Shown: piece by piece, positions 26,388 through 35,795 of the stretch
How the letters are laid out: each line of letters opens with the position of its first letter
How positions within the stretch are numbered: the first letter of the stretch is position 1
Source: Bacillota bacterium
GTDB lineage: Bacteria; Bacillota; Clostridia; Oscillospirales; Oscillospiraceae
DNA length: 64,000 bases
Assembly: GCA_023386265.1 (NCBI GenBank)
Contig: JAEWKA010000004.1
Span: 372,001-436,000 of the forward strand
Direction of reading: 5' to 3'
Position numbers and translations under genes: made by a program
The notes under the pieces: generated by a model
Seen by the model: the letters and a program-made list of their open reading frames with translations, nothing else
The model's database searches: none
What the model was told of the DNA's origin: nothing

Positions 26388-26636
26388 TCAGTTGGCTTTC
26401 AGCGCTGCAAGCTCCGCCTCGAGCGCAGCGATTTTTTCCGCTTTTTCTGCTTCCTCGACAACAATCTCCGGCAGCTCCTCAACAACCTCTACCCATGTGT
26501 TTAGTGTTCCGGCTGCGGGGATAATTACTTCTTTTGTTCGTTCAACGATGTTGCCCGAGTTGTCTTTCACAACGAGATCACGTCCTGCTTCGGCAGTCAA
26601 AATGTAACTACCGTCTTCGTTATCTGTCCGTTTCAT
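26388..26636 (-). CDS. Small tail-associated protein with C-terminal coiled coil
   Basis: 82 aa. A beta-rich N-terminal half (SYILTAEAGRDLVVKD) is followed by a Glu/Ala/Leu heptad helix at the end (AEKAEKIAALEAELAALKAN). The ATG overlaps the stop of the upstream receptor-binding candidate by 4 nt (ATGA), so translation is coupled. Small coiled-coil proteins after fibre genes often act as fibre accessories or chaperones. This role is inferred from position. Confidence 0.55.
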   Translation of the reverse strand: MKRTDNEDGSYILTAEAGRDLVVKDNSGNIVERTKEVIIPAAGTLNTWVEVVEELPEIVVEEAEKAEKIAALEAELAALKAN

Positions 26637-27946
26637 CCGTACGTTACCTCCAATTCATAAGTCACTGTCATACCGTTAGCCGTCGTTTTTACTACGGGAG
26701 CGTCCAGTTTTTTTGCGGCTATAGCTGTACGCACTAACATTGTTGGAGAATAGGCAAAATAACCAGCCTGACCAACAATACCCGCATAGCAGGGAATATT
26801 TTTCACAGGATATAAAAGCATACTTTGATAAGGAAGATAACTTCCTGCGTAAGGAGGATATATCACATGCATCCAAGCTATAACTGTTTGTGTTGCAAGG
26901 TCAAAAATAACGCCTGGAGATTCAGGATTATAGTATGAGCCTAAGTGTAAATATCGCCCTTGAAACGGAAGGGGATAATACTGTAAAGCGTGGTTCAGAG
27001 ATGGCAATAAAACCGACTTTTCGGGGACAATGGTTGTGTATGCATTGTTATTGACATAATCACAAACATAGATAGTGGTACCATAGAAGTAAAACAGATA
27101 ATTGCCATAGACATACACTGGATGTTCGTAATTGTAGTAACTGTATGACATGCTACTTATAGTGTATGTTGCTAACAAAGTAGCAAATGTATTATCAGAA
27201 AACTCATATAGATTACGACTAGCGGGCGTGTTGTAATGATAAGTAGATATATAATAGTGTCCATTTGCGGGGTTATAACCGACTTTTTTTGTTACGTTTG
27301 AGTCAGAGCCTATAACTGCAGATTTATCTATAGATACAGAAGTACCCATAAGTAAATCTCGTTTTGTGATGACGCCATAAACAGATGTAGAATAGACATA
27401 TCTACCATCGTTTGTATTATTGTAATTATAAGAACTCTCTGAGTTGCAGGAAGGTATTTGTTCAGGAAGTCCACAACAAAGATTCAAGTATTGATAACTA
27501 AGTCCCATTGTGCCGATAGTGCCATTAGCCTGTGCTGTAGTGTAGTCATATTGGAATTTCCAATTGACGCTATCACCATCAAACGAAGCTAATTTTTGAT
27601 TTGCGACATTAAAAGCACCTTGATACAAACCAGAACCTGCATTTGAAGGAAGTCCTGTACCAATAACATTTCCACAGATATATGGCAATGTGTCTGTAAT
27701 ATCAAGAACGCTGTCTGTTAAGAGCAACTGTGCTTGAGAAATTGTTTTTACCCAAGAACTAAATTTATCGGAATACTGATCTTGTGCCCTTGCCGCACCA
27801 AAAAAAACGTCTGTAAATATGTGATTTTGTCCTCTGATGCGGTCTTTAACTTTACCAGTTAAGGGATCTGTCAATTCCACGCATATGCGTCCCTCAGCGT
27901 ATTGCGGACGCCGCCTTAATAGTTCTGCCTTTATTTTTTCCTTCAT
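26633..27946 (-). CDS. Putative receptor-binding / tail fibre protein
   Basis: 437 aa, strikingly rich in Tyr, Ser and Asn (SSYNYNNTNDGRYVYSTSVYG; SYSYYNYEHPVYVYGNYLFY). Recurrent aromatic strands suggest a beta-propeller or similar carbohydrate-binding fold. The N-terminal 60 residues (EGRICVELTDPLTGKVKDRIRGQNHIFTDVFF) look like a virion-attachment segment. The coding sequence is visibly more AT-rich in its middle than the neighbouring tail genes, a pattern seen in exchanged host-range genes. It is placed among tail genes before the ejection-type proteins. The exact receptor is unknown. Confidence 0.6.
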   Translation of the reverse strand: MKEKIKAELLRRRPQYAEGRICVELTDPLTGKVKDRIRGQNHIFTDVFFGAARAQDQYSDKFSSWVKTISQAQLLLTDSVLDITDTLPYICGNVIGTGLPSNAGSGLYQGAFNVANQKLASFDGDSVNWKFQYDYTTAQANGTIGTMGLSYQYLNLCCGLPEQIPSCNSESSYNYNNTNDGRYVYSTSVYGVITKRDLLMGTSVSIDKSAVIGSDSNVTKKVGYNPANGHYYISTYHYNTPASRNLYEFSDNTFATLLATYTISSMSYSYYNYEHPVYVYGNYLFYFYGTTIYVCDYVNNNAYTTIVPEKSVLLPSLNHALQYYPLPFQGRYLHLGSYYNPESPGVIFDLATQTVIAWMHVIYPPYAGSYLPYQSMLLYPVKNIPCYAGIVGQAGYFAYSPTMLVRTAIAAKKLDAPVVKTTANGMTVTYELEVTYG

Positions 27947-27959
27947 GATATAACCTCCG

Positions 27960-28517
27960 TTAAACCAGTACGATTGAAGCGACGTCTAATAGCGTTATTG
28001 CGGGAAAGCCAAATACAACAGTGTCAATTATATTTCCTGTTGATATAGCGTCATTTGCAAGCGTTAGACAACTTTCTGCGCAGGTGGCCGCAAATTTAGC
28101 ATATTGCATTTTTTCAAAACTGTACCCACCGTCCATATAAGACATTTGTCCAGCTATAAGCATGTGAGTCGCAAACGGAGGAAGTATATCACCGTTTGCA
28201 AAATGCAGTCTGCTTGTCTTTTTATTAATGACAGTAACGCCGTGAGGCAGACTTGCTATATTTGCATAGATTTTATAGGTGGTTTCATTTACCTTCTCAA
28301 ATCCCGTTATGATGATCTGAGTGCTGTCATAAACGATTATGCTTTCAGTCAGCATACCTATTGAAAACGCTTCCATTGCCCGCCTGAAATCGAGGTAAAA
28401 GTATGAATATTTGCCGCTGTCGTTGTAGATATTCGGCTGATAGAGCTGCCCGCTGCGCGTCAGGCCTCTCGCGGCCAGTCCACAGACAAAGCCGTTTTGA
28501 TAGCTTATCTGATCCAT
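27960..28517 (-). CDS. Putative tail protein
   Basis: 185 aa from the ATG at 28517, whose A is the last base of the preceding stop codon (TAATG). It begins DQISYQNGFVCGLAARGLTR, continues with beta-rich sequence (YSYFYLDFRRAMEAFSIG) and ends in a hydrophobic strand. No signal peptide, and no family recognised. It forms a coupled block with the two flanking tail genes, which suggests a minor tail or fibre-base component. Confidence 0.5.
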   Translation of the reverse strand: MDQISYQNGFVCGLAARGLTRSGQLYQPNIYNDSGKYSYFYLDFRRAMEAFSIGMLTESIIVYDSTQIIITGFEKVNETTYKIYANIASLPHGVTVINKKTSRLHFANGDILPPFATHMLIAGQMSYMDGGYSFEKMQYAKFAATCAESCLTLANDAISTGNIIDTVVFGFPAITLLDVASIVLV

Positions 28518-29407
28518 TACATATTCCCCCCGTGCCACGTTACGGGAATCATAACATTGTCAGCAGTCGTCAGCTTCGAAATTCTGCCGCTACTGTCGAT
28601 CGTCCACGTCATGGCGACCGTATCGCCGTCATATACCGCCCTGAACCCGTTATTGTAAATGTCCAGCGTTTTCAGCGCATAGGGCGAAATGATAACGCCG
28701 CTGTCACTGAGCAGAATTCGCCGAAGGCTTCCGTCAACCGAACTGTAGTAATCCAAATAAAGCCCGTCCGTGCCCTTGTATAAAAAGCCCTTACCGTTAT
28801 TGCTGACGCCCGTGCCCGCTCCTAGGGCGAACACCGGCATAACCGTACTGCCGTTATCGGGAAGCGCAACAGTCTTAAAAGCAATAAGGGCTTTGACTGT
28901 TTCGGCGTATTTGTAAATTGTGACGGGGTAATCGGTTTTTTTCTCGCTAGTCATTTGCAGAAGCGTTTCATCAGTCCAGTAAAATTTGCGACCGTTATCC
29001 TCAAGCTGAGTTATACCGCTTCCCACTTTTGCCGATATAAATGAGATCGTTTCGTCGTGGATGTTGATATAGTCCACGTCAGACGTGTCAGCATTGAGAT
29101 ACTTTTGAGCCTTTTCATAGTCGGTACGCAATTTGTAGACCGTCAGGTTTGCAACATTTCCATACTGCGAATAGATTTCCTGCGTGATATTCGTGTTGCT
29201 GATGATCGTATCGGCACTGAACTTATCAGCGATTGCTTGCAGCTTCGTTGAATTGAAGTTTTCCTCGCCCAGGTTAGAAAGCAGGTATTGAAGACTTTCA
29301 CGATAGCCGGAGAGATATGCCAGCACCTCAGTTAGCTTTTCATCTGTAGTCAAATCACCGTCGAACGAAGGAAAGCTTGCGTCAAGCAGCTGTATTCCTG
29401 TCGGCAT
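28517..29407 (-). CDS. Putative phage tail/minor structural protein
   Basis: 296 aa. The N-terminal helical region (LTTDEKLTEVLAYLSGYRESLQYLLSNL) is followed by a trimer-like helical stalk and a beta-rich C-terminal half containing VYDGDTVAMTWTIDSSGRISKL. This resembles tail proteins of Gram-positive phages that bridge the nozzle and the fibres, but I cannot name the family. Start ATG after AGGAGGAAAAGAT. Just downstream of the nozzle-like gene. Confidence 0.55.
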   Translation of the reverse strand: MPTGIQLLDASFPSFDGDLTTDEKLTEVLAYLSGYRESLQYLLSNLGEENFNSTKLQAIADKFSADTIISNTNITQEIYSQYGNVANLTVYKLRTDYEKAQKYLNADTSDVDYINIHDETISFISAKVGSGITQLEDNGRKFYWTDETLLQMTSEKKTDYPVTIYKYAETVKALIAFKTVALPDNGSTVMPVFALGAGTGVSNNGKGFLYKGTDGLYLDYYSSVDGSLRRILLSDSGVIISPYALKTLDIYNNGFRAVYDGDTVAMTWTIDSSGRISKLTTADNVMIPVTWHGGNM

Positions 29408-29419
29408 ATCTTTTCCTCC

Positions 29420-31000
29420 TTAGTCCTTGTCGCTTCCATTCGAATATTCACGGGCAATTGCGTGTACTTTCCACGCACCTGTCCCGACGAGCTTCAGCCG
29501 CCAGTAATCACAGCGACGATATTTTAATTGGAGCTTGTTCATTTTTTTGCTTCCCGTCAGCGATCCGATGTTCGTCCAGGCCGCATCATTGTCATATCGG
29601 ATGAATGCCGTCAGCGTCGTATCTTGCGGCACATCAGCGAGTATTTGAATCGCTATAAGCCCTTTTTTCTGAGGGCTTGTCTCGAAGAAGTCACCGAACT
29701 CGGCGACGCTTTGAACATTATCTTCAACCGTGCATCCGGCCGCGTTTTCGATTTTCCAAATGTTATTTCCGCTGAGGAAGTAAAGCCCGTCCTCCGCATT
29801 TGCAAAGTCGGTTGCCAGCGTATTGTCTTCGTGTACCCACGTTTTATAGCGCGTATCGTAGCAGAGGAATACTGAGTTGCCGTCTGCATCCAGCCCGCTC
29901 ACATAATACTTTCGACCGTCTGTTCCTGCCGCGGCAGATAGTGGCGAGAACGCACCCAGTTCCATATCAATAATGTACGGGTATCCGCCGCTGTATCGGA
30001 CTATTCCGTGCCTTGAGCGATAGCAAAGCGTTTCCCCAGCGATTGCGAAGCTGCGTTCGCAGCCTTTAAGTAATCCCATGCTCGCACTTTCCAAAGTTTT
30101 AAATTCGGAAGGCACCGAGCCGTAGACCTTATAAATGCGGTCTTCTTTCATAAAAATAGGAAATCCGAGGGCTCCGCAACATCCGGTGAAGTCACCTTCG
30201 GAACCGACGGGAGTGTACCATGAGCTGGTGCCTAAATTGTCGTAGTCCATCCACACTTTAGGATTGCCCGAGGCGCTGGCATAGATCATGTCGCCCTTTC
30301 CGCCCCAAAGACGGTTTTCATTTTGACAAAGAAAGTCCATGTCGGGAATCTTGCGAGCAATGGTTATCGCGCCGGCCTCCGTATAAGCTGTCCCGCTCGC
30401 AATAGTAAAAGTGTTTTCATAGAATCTCAGTGTTTTCTTATCGTCCGAGATTTCACGAATTATCGGGACAGTGTTATTCTTTTCTACAGTACAGCGGGTA
30501 ATAGTCACGGCGTCGCCCACTTCAAAATTGAAAGCGTTTCCGGTCGTGACAATGCAGTTTGCCTTTGCCGCCACCTCCGCATATGTACCGTCGCTGAAAC
30601 TGATTTGACCTGCTCCGCTCACATAGGTTTCTTCAAGGCCGCCGAACACATCAGTTAGCGAGTTGTAGAACTTTTTGTCAGGCCAGATTATCACCCAGGG
30701 TCCGATGAAATAGAATTTCTTCCTGCTGTCTGTTACCGTGCCTTTTGCCACGTTGTTATAAAAGAAAGTCGTCCCGTCCACCCACATGAGCACGTCGCGT
30801 CCGGCAAGGCCATTAGCCTTTGTCAGTGATTTATAAAGTCCACGCGCCTTGCGCGGCGCAAGAATGGGATAATAGTCAGCCGTGAGATTCTGCGTGTTGA
30901 AAAGCTCTCCGTCGCCGCAGGCAGGCGTATGTACAATCCCGCCGAAGCCTGTCTGCATGCGTTTCCCGTAGCTGTCCTTATAGGGTACTTGTCCCAGCAT
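29420..31000 (-). CDS. Putative tail nozzle / tail-hub protein (P22 gp10 or T7 gp12 role)
   Basis: 526 aa, predicted beta-rich throughout with repeated blades (RLWGGKGDMIYASAS, EDRIYKVYGS, HGIVRYSGGYPYIIDMELG, GRKYYVSGLDADGNSVFLCY, DGLYFLSGNNIWKIENA), consistent with a beta-propeller nozzle. It lies directly after the adaptor gene, where short-tailed phages encode the tubular or hub protein. The start ATG follows GGGGGAAACCAAT. The role is inferred from fold pattern and order. Confidence 0.6.
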   Translation of the reverse strand: MLGQVPYKDSYGKRMQTGFGGIVHTPACGDGELFNTQNLTADYYPILAPRKARGLYKSLTKANGLAGRDVLMWVDGTTFFYNNVAKGTVTDSRKKFYFIGPWVIIWPDKKFYNSLTDVFGGLEETYVSGAGQISFSDGTYAEVAAKANCIVTTGNAFNFEVGDAVTITRCTVEKNNTVPIIREISDDKKTLRFYENTFTIASGTAYTEAGAITIARKIPDMDFLCQNENRLWGGKGDMIYASASGNPKVWMDYDNLGTSSWYTPVGSEGDFTGCCGALGFPIFMKEDRIYKVYGSVPSEFKTLESASMGLLKGCERSFAIAGETLCYRSRHGIVRYSGGYPYIIDMELGAFSPLSAAAGTDGRKYYVSGLDADGNSVFLCYDTRYKTWVHEDNTLATDFANAEDGLYFLSGNNIWKIENAAGCTVEDNVQSVAEFGDFFETSPQKKGLIAIQILADVPQDTTLTAFIRYDNDAAWTNIGSLTGSKKMNKLQLKYRRCDYWRLKLVGTGAWKVHAIAREYSNGSDKD

Positions 31001-31019
31001 ATTGGTTTCCCCCTTGAAT

Positions 31020-31559
31020 CTAATCTATTGCGTTTATCACGCCGCCCGTGACCGTCACGGTTTTTCCGTCGGCCGTCGTAAATGTGCCTGACACTCCGGA
31101 TCCGAGAGCTGCGGCAGCACTCAACGCCTCCGCAAACTCCGCAATCCAGTCGGCCTCACTGCCCGAAAAACCGTATTTTGTTGCGATAGAGTAGGCCGTC
31201 AGATAATACCCGTTCGCTTCAGCTTTCCCGTCGGCCGGATGATAGTTGTTGATATACCAAATCTTATAATTGCTCAGTTCCGCACTGAAGAGCTTATAAA
31301 GGTTCTGATATTCCTCGAACTGATTTCTCTCGAGCGCAATCTGCATCCGCAGATAGAGCCTATAAACAATGACGTGCGCATCATCGATGAGAAGACTTTC
31401 AGAAAGTTCCGTGTGCTGCTCCACGCTCTCAATAGCAAGCAGGAATACATCGGTCTGGATTCTCGACTCAATTTCATTCAGCCACAGTATGAATGCTGAA
31501 TCTTCATAATTGGGCTGATTTGTGCTTCTGATATACGTTACAAGCGTTTCAAGAGTCAT
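31020..31559 (-). CDS. Putative head-tail adaptor with C-terminal fibre-like motif
   Basis: 179 aa. The helical N-terminal 115 residues begin MTLETLVTYIRSTN and contain YEDSAFILWLNEIESRI, a shape usual for connector or adaptor proteins. A C-terminal piece includes AYSIATKYGFSGSEADWIAEF, a module I associate with Gram-positive phage fibres and structural proteins. The ATG overlaps the portal stop by 4 nt, so it is coupled to the portal. The adaptor role is inferred from the position. Confidence 0.55.
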   Translation of the reverse strand: MTLETLVTYIRSTNQPNYEDSAFILWLNEIESRIQTDVFLLAIESVEQHTELSESLLIDDAHVIVYRLYLRMQIALERNQFEEYQNLYKLFSAELSNYKIWYINNYHPADGKAEANGYYLTAYSIATKYGFSGSEADWIAEFAEALSAAAALGSGVSGTFTTADGKTVTVTGGVINAID

Positions 31560-33547
31560 ATCGGCTCACCTCCCGCGTTCATAAGCGCGCCTTGCGGCTG
31601 CGGATTGTGCATAACGGCAGGCACTTCCCCGCCGTCCATGTTCTGCCCCGAAGCGTTCTGCGAATATTCAACGGCCTGTTTCTGTGCCTGCGCTAAACGG
31701 AGCTGCGAAGCTGCCTGCTTTTTCTGAACGTCCTCAAGCATGGTCTTTGTCTTTTCTGCTCCAGGGTAATGAAGCTCTGCCATCATGCCCCAGTAAATGA
31801 TCTGCGTTTCGATGTTTGCCTTGTCGCCGAAGGCTCCGCTTTCGAAGTGCGAGCGCACTTCCTTCCACATGGCTTGACGGTTATTTGCAAGCGGGGCGGT
31901 ATCGTCGCAGGAGAAAAGAAAAGCGTCGTTCCAATAATAAGCTCCGGCATCGTCCTGTTTGAGGAACAGCCACTTGTTCCAGACTTCATCTTTATGGTTC
32001 CCTTTTTCATCCTTGCCGGCGACCGGACGTTCCTCGTCGGCATAGGCGAGCTCGAACTTGAACATTGCTTCAAAAAGTCTCGAATATGCCTCGTTTTTCA
32101 TGACCCGCTTCGACTCAAGCCGGCCTGCCGCTTGAGCTGCTGAGATTTCCTTTGCCTTCCCGCTAGTTGCCGTTGAATCCTCACGGCCGAGATAGCTCGA
32201 CGTGATACCGATTTCCTGCTGCGCCTCCGTATATACCTGCGCAAGCATAGCAAGAGCCGGTTCGATATTCACGGTCATATCATAGACATCTATCATGGCC
32301 TTTTTGGACGGATCGCTCAGTCGGATTTCTTTTCCCTCTAGCGTATTTTTTTTGATAGTGACATCATCGGGAAGCGTGATGTAGCTGCCGCCGCCTAAGA
32401 GCTGCTGAAGGATTTTCGCCTCAAGCCTGTTTGTCGTGTTCTGCTGAGTCTTGATTTTATCGACGTCGGACTCACCGAGAAACCGCCCAAAGGTCGACAC
32501 GTTCCTTTGCAGGAACACGGGATAAATGTCAGGCTTATAGTTTGGAATCTGCGCGTTCGCCTCAACAATGGGAGCTTCGTTGCCGGCTACATAAATGGGC
32601 GCTGTCGTGGTAGTGAATTCGTCAGGCGAAGATACGAACACTCCTCCGCAGTTCGGGCATTTATCAAAAGGCGGTCTGCTGCGCTTGATTTCTTCCGGAT
32701 TAGGATTCTTTTCGTCGATTGGGAATGTACCGTCAAGCGTAGGCGTAATCTCATCGACGGGCTCAGTCGGTTCCGGCGCTCCGCATCTTTCGCACTTGCG
32801 AGTAAGCCTTGCCTGATAGTCCTCGTAATCCTCAAGGACTTTATCATGTACCCACGAAAACTTACCGATTCCGCCGTCATCGTTCCGATAATAAACGACG
32901 TACTGAGTCACCATATCGGAAACGCTGCTTTCGGAGCCGTCAGGCGAGCGCAGCGAGGGGTCTTCCTCTCCGGCGTCTTTCACATCGACGCCGTATTTGC
33001 GCATTATGTACGCGGCCGTCTTCGGCATCTTAACCGTGATATGGTCCATGTCCTCAATATCGGAAGTAATCCCGCTCTGAGGAATAACCTGCTTCGTATG
33101 CCTGTAGGAAAGCACCCCCTCGCCGACCGTCGTATGCGTCCGCTTTTCGTTGTCCCATTCGTAAAGCAGAAAACCGCCGCCCTGCACGGGCACGGTGCGC
33201 TCCATTTGGTCATTGATAGCCTCGACCGGCAGCTTGTTGAGCTTATTTCGAATCATGTCTTCGACAAGTCGGGCAAGCAGCTCGTCCTCTTTTTTGAGGG
33301 CCGTGACCTTCGGCTGAGGAATATCACTGTTAATCTGGCTCTCGATGATCTCCGCAACTATATTGCGGACGTGAGGAGTCGTTGTAACTTCATCACCTTT
33401 TATGATTTCATCAATCGAATTCTGGCCGCGATAAATCTTTTCGCGGGACTCCATGGAGCCGATTTCGTCGGCGTATGCGTTTTCATCCACCTGCACAATC
33501 TTTTTCCAACTGTCAAGCTTGTCATTTTGCTTCTCGATGTTACTCAT
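31556..33547 (-). CDS. Phage portal protein with an internal zinc-ribbon
   Basis: 663 aa from the ATG at 33547, after GGAGGAACAGG and overlapping the TerL stop by 8 nt. Portal-like features are an early REKIYRGQNSIDEIIKGDEVTT segment type, a long helical stem region around 380-470, and a Gln-rich C-terminus. It is unusual in carrying two CxxC pairs (CERC near residue 250 and CPNC near 295), about 45 residues apart, predicted to bind zinc. It forms the dodecameric DNA gate at one capsid vertex. Confidence in portal identity comes from size, the position next to TerL, and general sequence character. Confidence 0.8.
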   Translation of the reverse strand: MSNIEKQNDKLDSWKKIVQVDENAYADEIGSMESREKIYRGQNSIDEIIKGDEVTTTPHVRNIVAEIIESQINSDIPQPKVTALKKEDELLARLVEDMIRNKLNKLPVEAINDQMERTVPVQGGGFLLYEWDNEKRTHTTVGEGVLSYRHTKQVIPQSGITSDIEDMDHITVKMPKTAAYIMRKYGVDVKDAGEEDPSLRSPDGSESSVSDMVTQYVVYYRNDDGGIGKFSWVHDKVLEDYEDYQARLTRKCERCGAPEPTEPVDEITPTLDGTFPIDEKNPNPEEIKRSRPPFDKCPNCGGVFVSSPDEFTTTTAPIYVAGNEAPIVEANAQIPNYKPDIYPVFLQRNVSTFGRFLGESDVDKIKTQQNTTNRLEAKILQQLLGGGSYITLPDDVTIKKNTLEGKEIRLSDPSKKAMIDVYDMTVNIEPALAMLAQVYTEAQQEIGITSSYLGREDSTATSGKAKEISAAQAAGRLESKRVMKNEAYSRLFEAMFKFELAYADEERPVAGKDEKGNHKDEVWNKWLFLKQDDAGAYYWNDAFLFSCDDTAPLANNRQAMWKEVRSHFESGAFGDKANIETQIIYWGMMAELHYPGAEKTKTMLEDVQKKQAASQLRLAQAQKQAVEYSQNASGQNMDGGEVPAVMHNPQPQGALMNAGGEPI

Positions 33548-35234
33548 CCTGTTCCTCCTTCTTGCCCCAGGCCTTGCGCAAATAAGCCTTTTCCTCTTCA
33601 CTTGCGCGTCTGTAGTCTTCCTTCATATCCTCAGACCAGCCGTCCATCGAATAAGCGACCTTGCTCTCCGTAACTCTCTGCTGAGTCCTGATACCGTATG
33701 TAATAGCCGCCGCCATAACTAAGTCGTCATGTTTTCCGACTATCGCTTCGGGCTTTCCGTTTTCGCTTCTGATAAATGTCAGCATTTCGCCGAGCATTTC
33801 ATAATCAACAAAGTAATCAGGGTGATTGTTGAACATTTCAACAAGTCCCGCAATTATGACCGGCCGCGTAAGAGAATCAGTGCGAAAACCGAACGACTGC
33901 TTGATTTGCCCTGTAAATGTGTCGGACCGCATCCGCACATACAAATTCGGATAGCGCAGCCGACTCAGCTCCATAACCGGATATGTCGAGAAGTTTGTTT
34001 CCAATCCGAGCAGCGCGAAATTGAAATGTGCTCCGAGGCAATACATTTGACGTGAATAGGCAGCTTCGTCAAATTGTCTTTTCAATACCGCGCAGTGCCG
34101 TCCGCTGATGTTGTCTATCACAAAGCCCGTAAAATTGTCTGAGCCCTCTCCGGCCGTGTCGCCACCGAGAACATAGGGCCTGCGCTTTTGCGGGTCCTTA
34201 TATATTCTGATACATCCGTTAGGTTTATCGACCCAGCGGATGTTTGTTATCGAAACTTCATCGTAATCATATTCAAACTCACCGACGTGCAAGGGCTTTG
34301 GCGCTTGCTCCCTCATGCGCATAACAACTTCGTTATCAAAAACACCGTCGCCGGATGTGAGAAACGCTTCATCGGGATTTGAGGGATATTCCTGCCGAAA
34401 CCTGCGCTCCTCGCCGGCGCAGTTATTTCGAATACACCAGCGCCGCCACTGTAATTGTTCATCCGAGAGCTCATAACGGACTTGCATTTCAATTTCAGCT
34501 TCAGTCCACTGCGTTTCGGGCGGCACGGGCATTACATAGTCCGGATTGTCGTACCACGCGAAGAACAAGGGAACAAAGTCGTTTTGACCAGCGACCGCTT
34601 TGTCCCATACGTCCTTGAAAGCATTAAAACCGTTTGCGGTTGACTCAATGATTGCCAGCGTTCCAGGCTCCGAAGGCAGCGTTTGAATTATGCCGGACCA
34701 AGTATCAAGGATATTTCCTCTCCAAAAGCCGAACTCAGAGGCATGAATATTCTGGAAAGTGTCGCCGCGGCCGACTCCGCTGCCGCCTGCGGTATTGCAT
34801 CGAATACGGCTGTTCAGTCCTGGATTCTTTGCCCGCTTCACGGGATTCTTTTCAGGATTCTCAAACACAAGCTCCTGCGCGTTCGACGCGGAAATCATCG
34901 GCTTCACGGGATCCGGCAGATAATCATAAAAGAGCTTGTTCATCCGGAACAGGGCAGCCGTTGAATCCTCGCGGTGAGCAACCACAAGGCTGTTCACGTT
35001 TGGCGCTGTCGCCGTGCGCTTGAATATAACCGCCTCAACAAATGTCGAAAAGCCCAGCTGACGCGCTTTGAGAATGATTATTCGTATCGGCTTACCTTCC
35101 TTGTATAGCTTCGTTATCGTGTCATAAAGACGGCGCTGCGCCCTGTTCAGGCGCAAAGGGACAATTCGGCCGCTCTTCGTGCGTATCATCAGAAAGCACT
35201 CTATGTACTCGCGCGTATTCTGAAGGTTCACCAA
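33540..35234 (-). CDS. terL: Terminase large subunit
   Basis: 564 aa, a normal TerL length. The ATPase has a Walker A-like KARQLGFST at residues 56-64. An AIIESTANGF motif follows Walker B, and the nuclease domain has LGGDTAGEGSDNFTGFVID near 356 and GKHDDLVMAAAITYG near 500 with its conserved acidic residues. It packages DNA into proheads using ATP. Its gene lies downstream of the capsid and lysis genes rather than next to terS, which is an uncommon order. Confidence 0.92.
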   Translation of the reverse strand: MVNLQNTREYIECFLMIRTKSGRIVPLRLNRAQRRLYDTITKLYKEGKPIRIIILKARQLGFSTFVEAVIFKRTATAPNVNSLVVAHREDSTAALFRMNKLFYDYLPDPVKPMISASNAQELVFENPEKNPVKRAKNPGLNSRIRCNTAGGSGVGRGDTFQNIHASEFGFWRGNILDTWSGIIQTLPSEPGTLAIIESTANGFNAFKDVWDKAVAGQNDFVPLFFAWYDNPDYVMPVPPETQWTEAEIEMQVRYELSDEQLQWRRWCIRNNCAGEERRFRQEYPSNPDEAFLTSGDGVFDNEVVMRMREQAPKPLHVGEFEYDYDEVSITNIRWVDKPNGCIRIYKDPQKRRPYVLGGDTAGEGSDNFTGFVIDNISGRHCAVLKRQFDEAAYSRQMYCLGAHFNFALLGLETNFSTYPVMELSRLRYPNLYVRMRSDTFTGQIKQSFGFRTDSLTRPVIIAGLVEMFNNHPDYFVDYEMLGEMLTFIRSENGKPEAIVGKHDDLVMAAAITYGIRTQQRVTESKVAYSMDGWSEDMKEDYRRASEEEKAYLRKAWGKKEEQDE

Positions 35235-35255
35235 TTGTCCCTCCTTTCGCTTACT

Positions 35256-35795
35256 CTACGTCCCGCTCCCCGATGCAGAATCGGGCGGTTTTTCATCGGT
35301 AGCCTTTGTCTGATTATTGGGCGTTTTCAAATCAACTGCGCCGAGTCCCAGCTTCTCTGTGACTTCTCCGCTGTCCGCCTGATCTCTCATAACCTCAAGC
35401 GCGTTTTTCAAGAACTTCGGGTATTTGATTCCCATAAGCCCGCCGTTTTCCAAAATGCTCAGACATTCATTGGCGATGAAGAAAAGAATTACCGCCGTCC
35501 GAATGTAACTGCCGCCGACAACTCTGTCCAGCAGTACCGCCATACCCACAAATAACAGCATAACGATTTTGCGAAGCAGTCCTTTGATTCCGGCCGCCGA
35601 GGATGCCCCCCCGCCCTCAGTCTTAGGACTGTTGTGCCACACAAGCGCAACGAGCAGACCGGTGATGTAATCCATCACCATGACAGCGATGAGCGCGACT
35701 ATTGCGGTGTCCCAGCCTCCAAGAGCTTGAGCAATCCACGCCCCGAGCGCCGCCAGAAACGCGATGATTCCGTTTTTAATTGCTACTGCATCCAT
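35256..35795 (-). CDS. Phage holin (toxin-secretion/phage-lysis holin type)
   Basis: 179 aa from the ATG at 35795 after AAAGGAGGGC, sharing one base with the amidase stop (TAATG). Three to four hydrophobic segments are visible: NGIIAFLAALGAWIAQAL, TAIVALIAVMVMDYITGLLV, IVMLLFVGMAVLLDRVVGG and TAVILFFIANECLSILEN. The MDYITGLLVALV segment and the terminal charged tail match the Gram-positive phage holin family. It should form membrane lesions at lysis and let the amidase reach the wall. Confidence 0.85.
   Translation of the reverse strand: MDAVAIKNGIIAFLAALGAWIAQALGGWDTAIVALIAVMVMDYITGLLVALVWHNSPKTEGGGASSAAGIKGLLRKIVMLLFVGMAVLLDRVVGGSYIRTAVILFFIANECLSILENGGLMGIKYPKFLKNALEVMRDQADSGEVTEKLGLGAVDLKTPNNQTKATDEKPPDSASGSGT

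Noticed and set aside
26633..27946. Diversity-generating retroelement acting on the receptor-binding gene
   Set aside because: No reverse transcriptase gene and no template/variable repeat pair were seen in the window.
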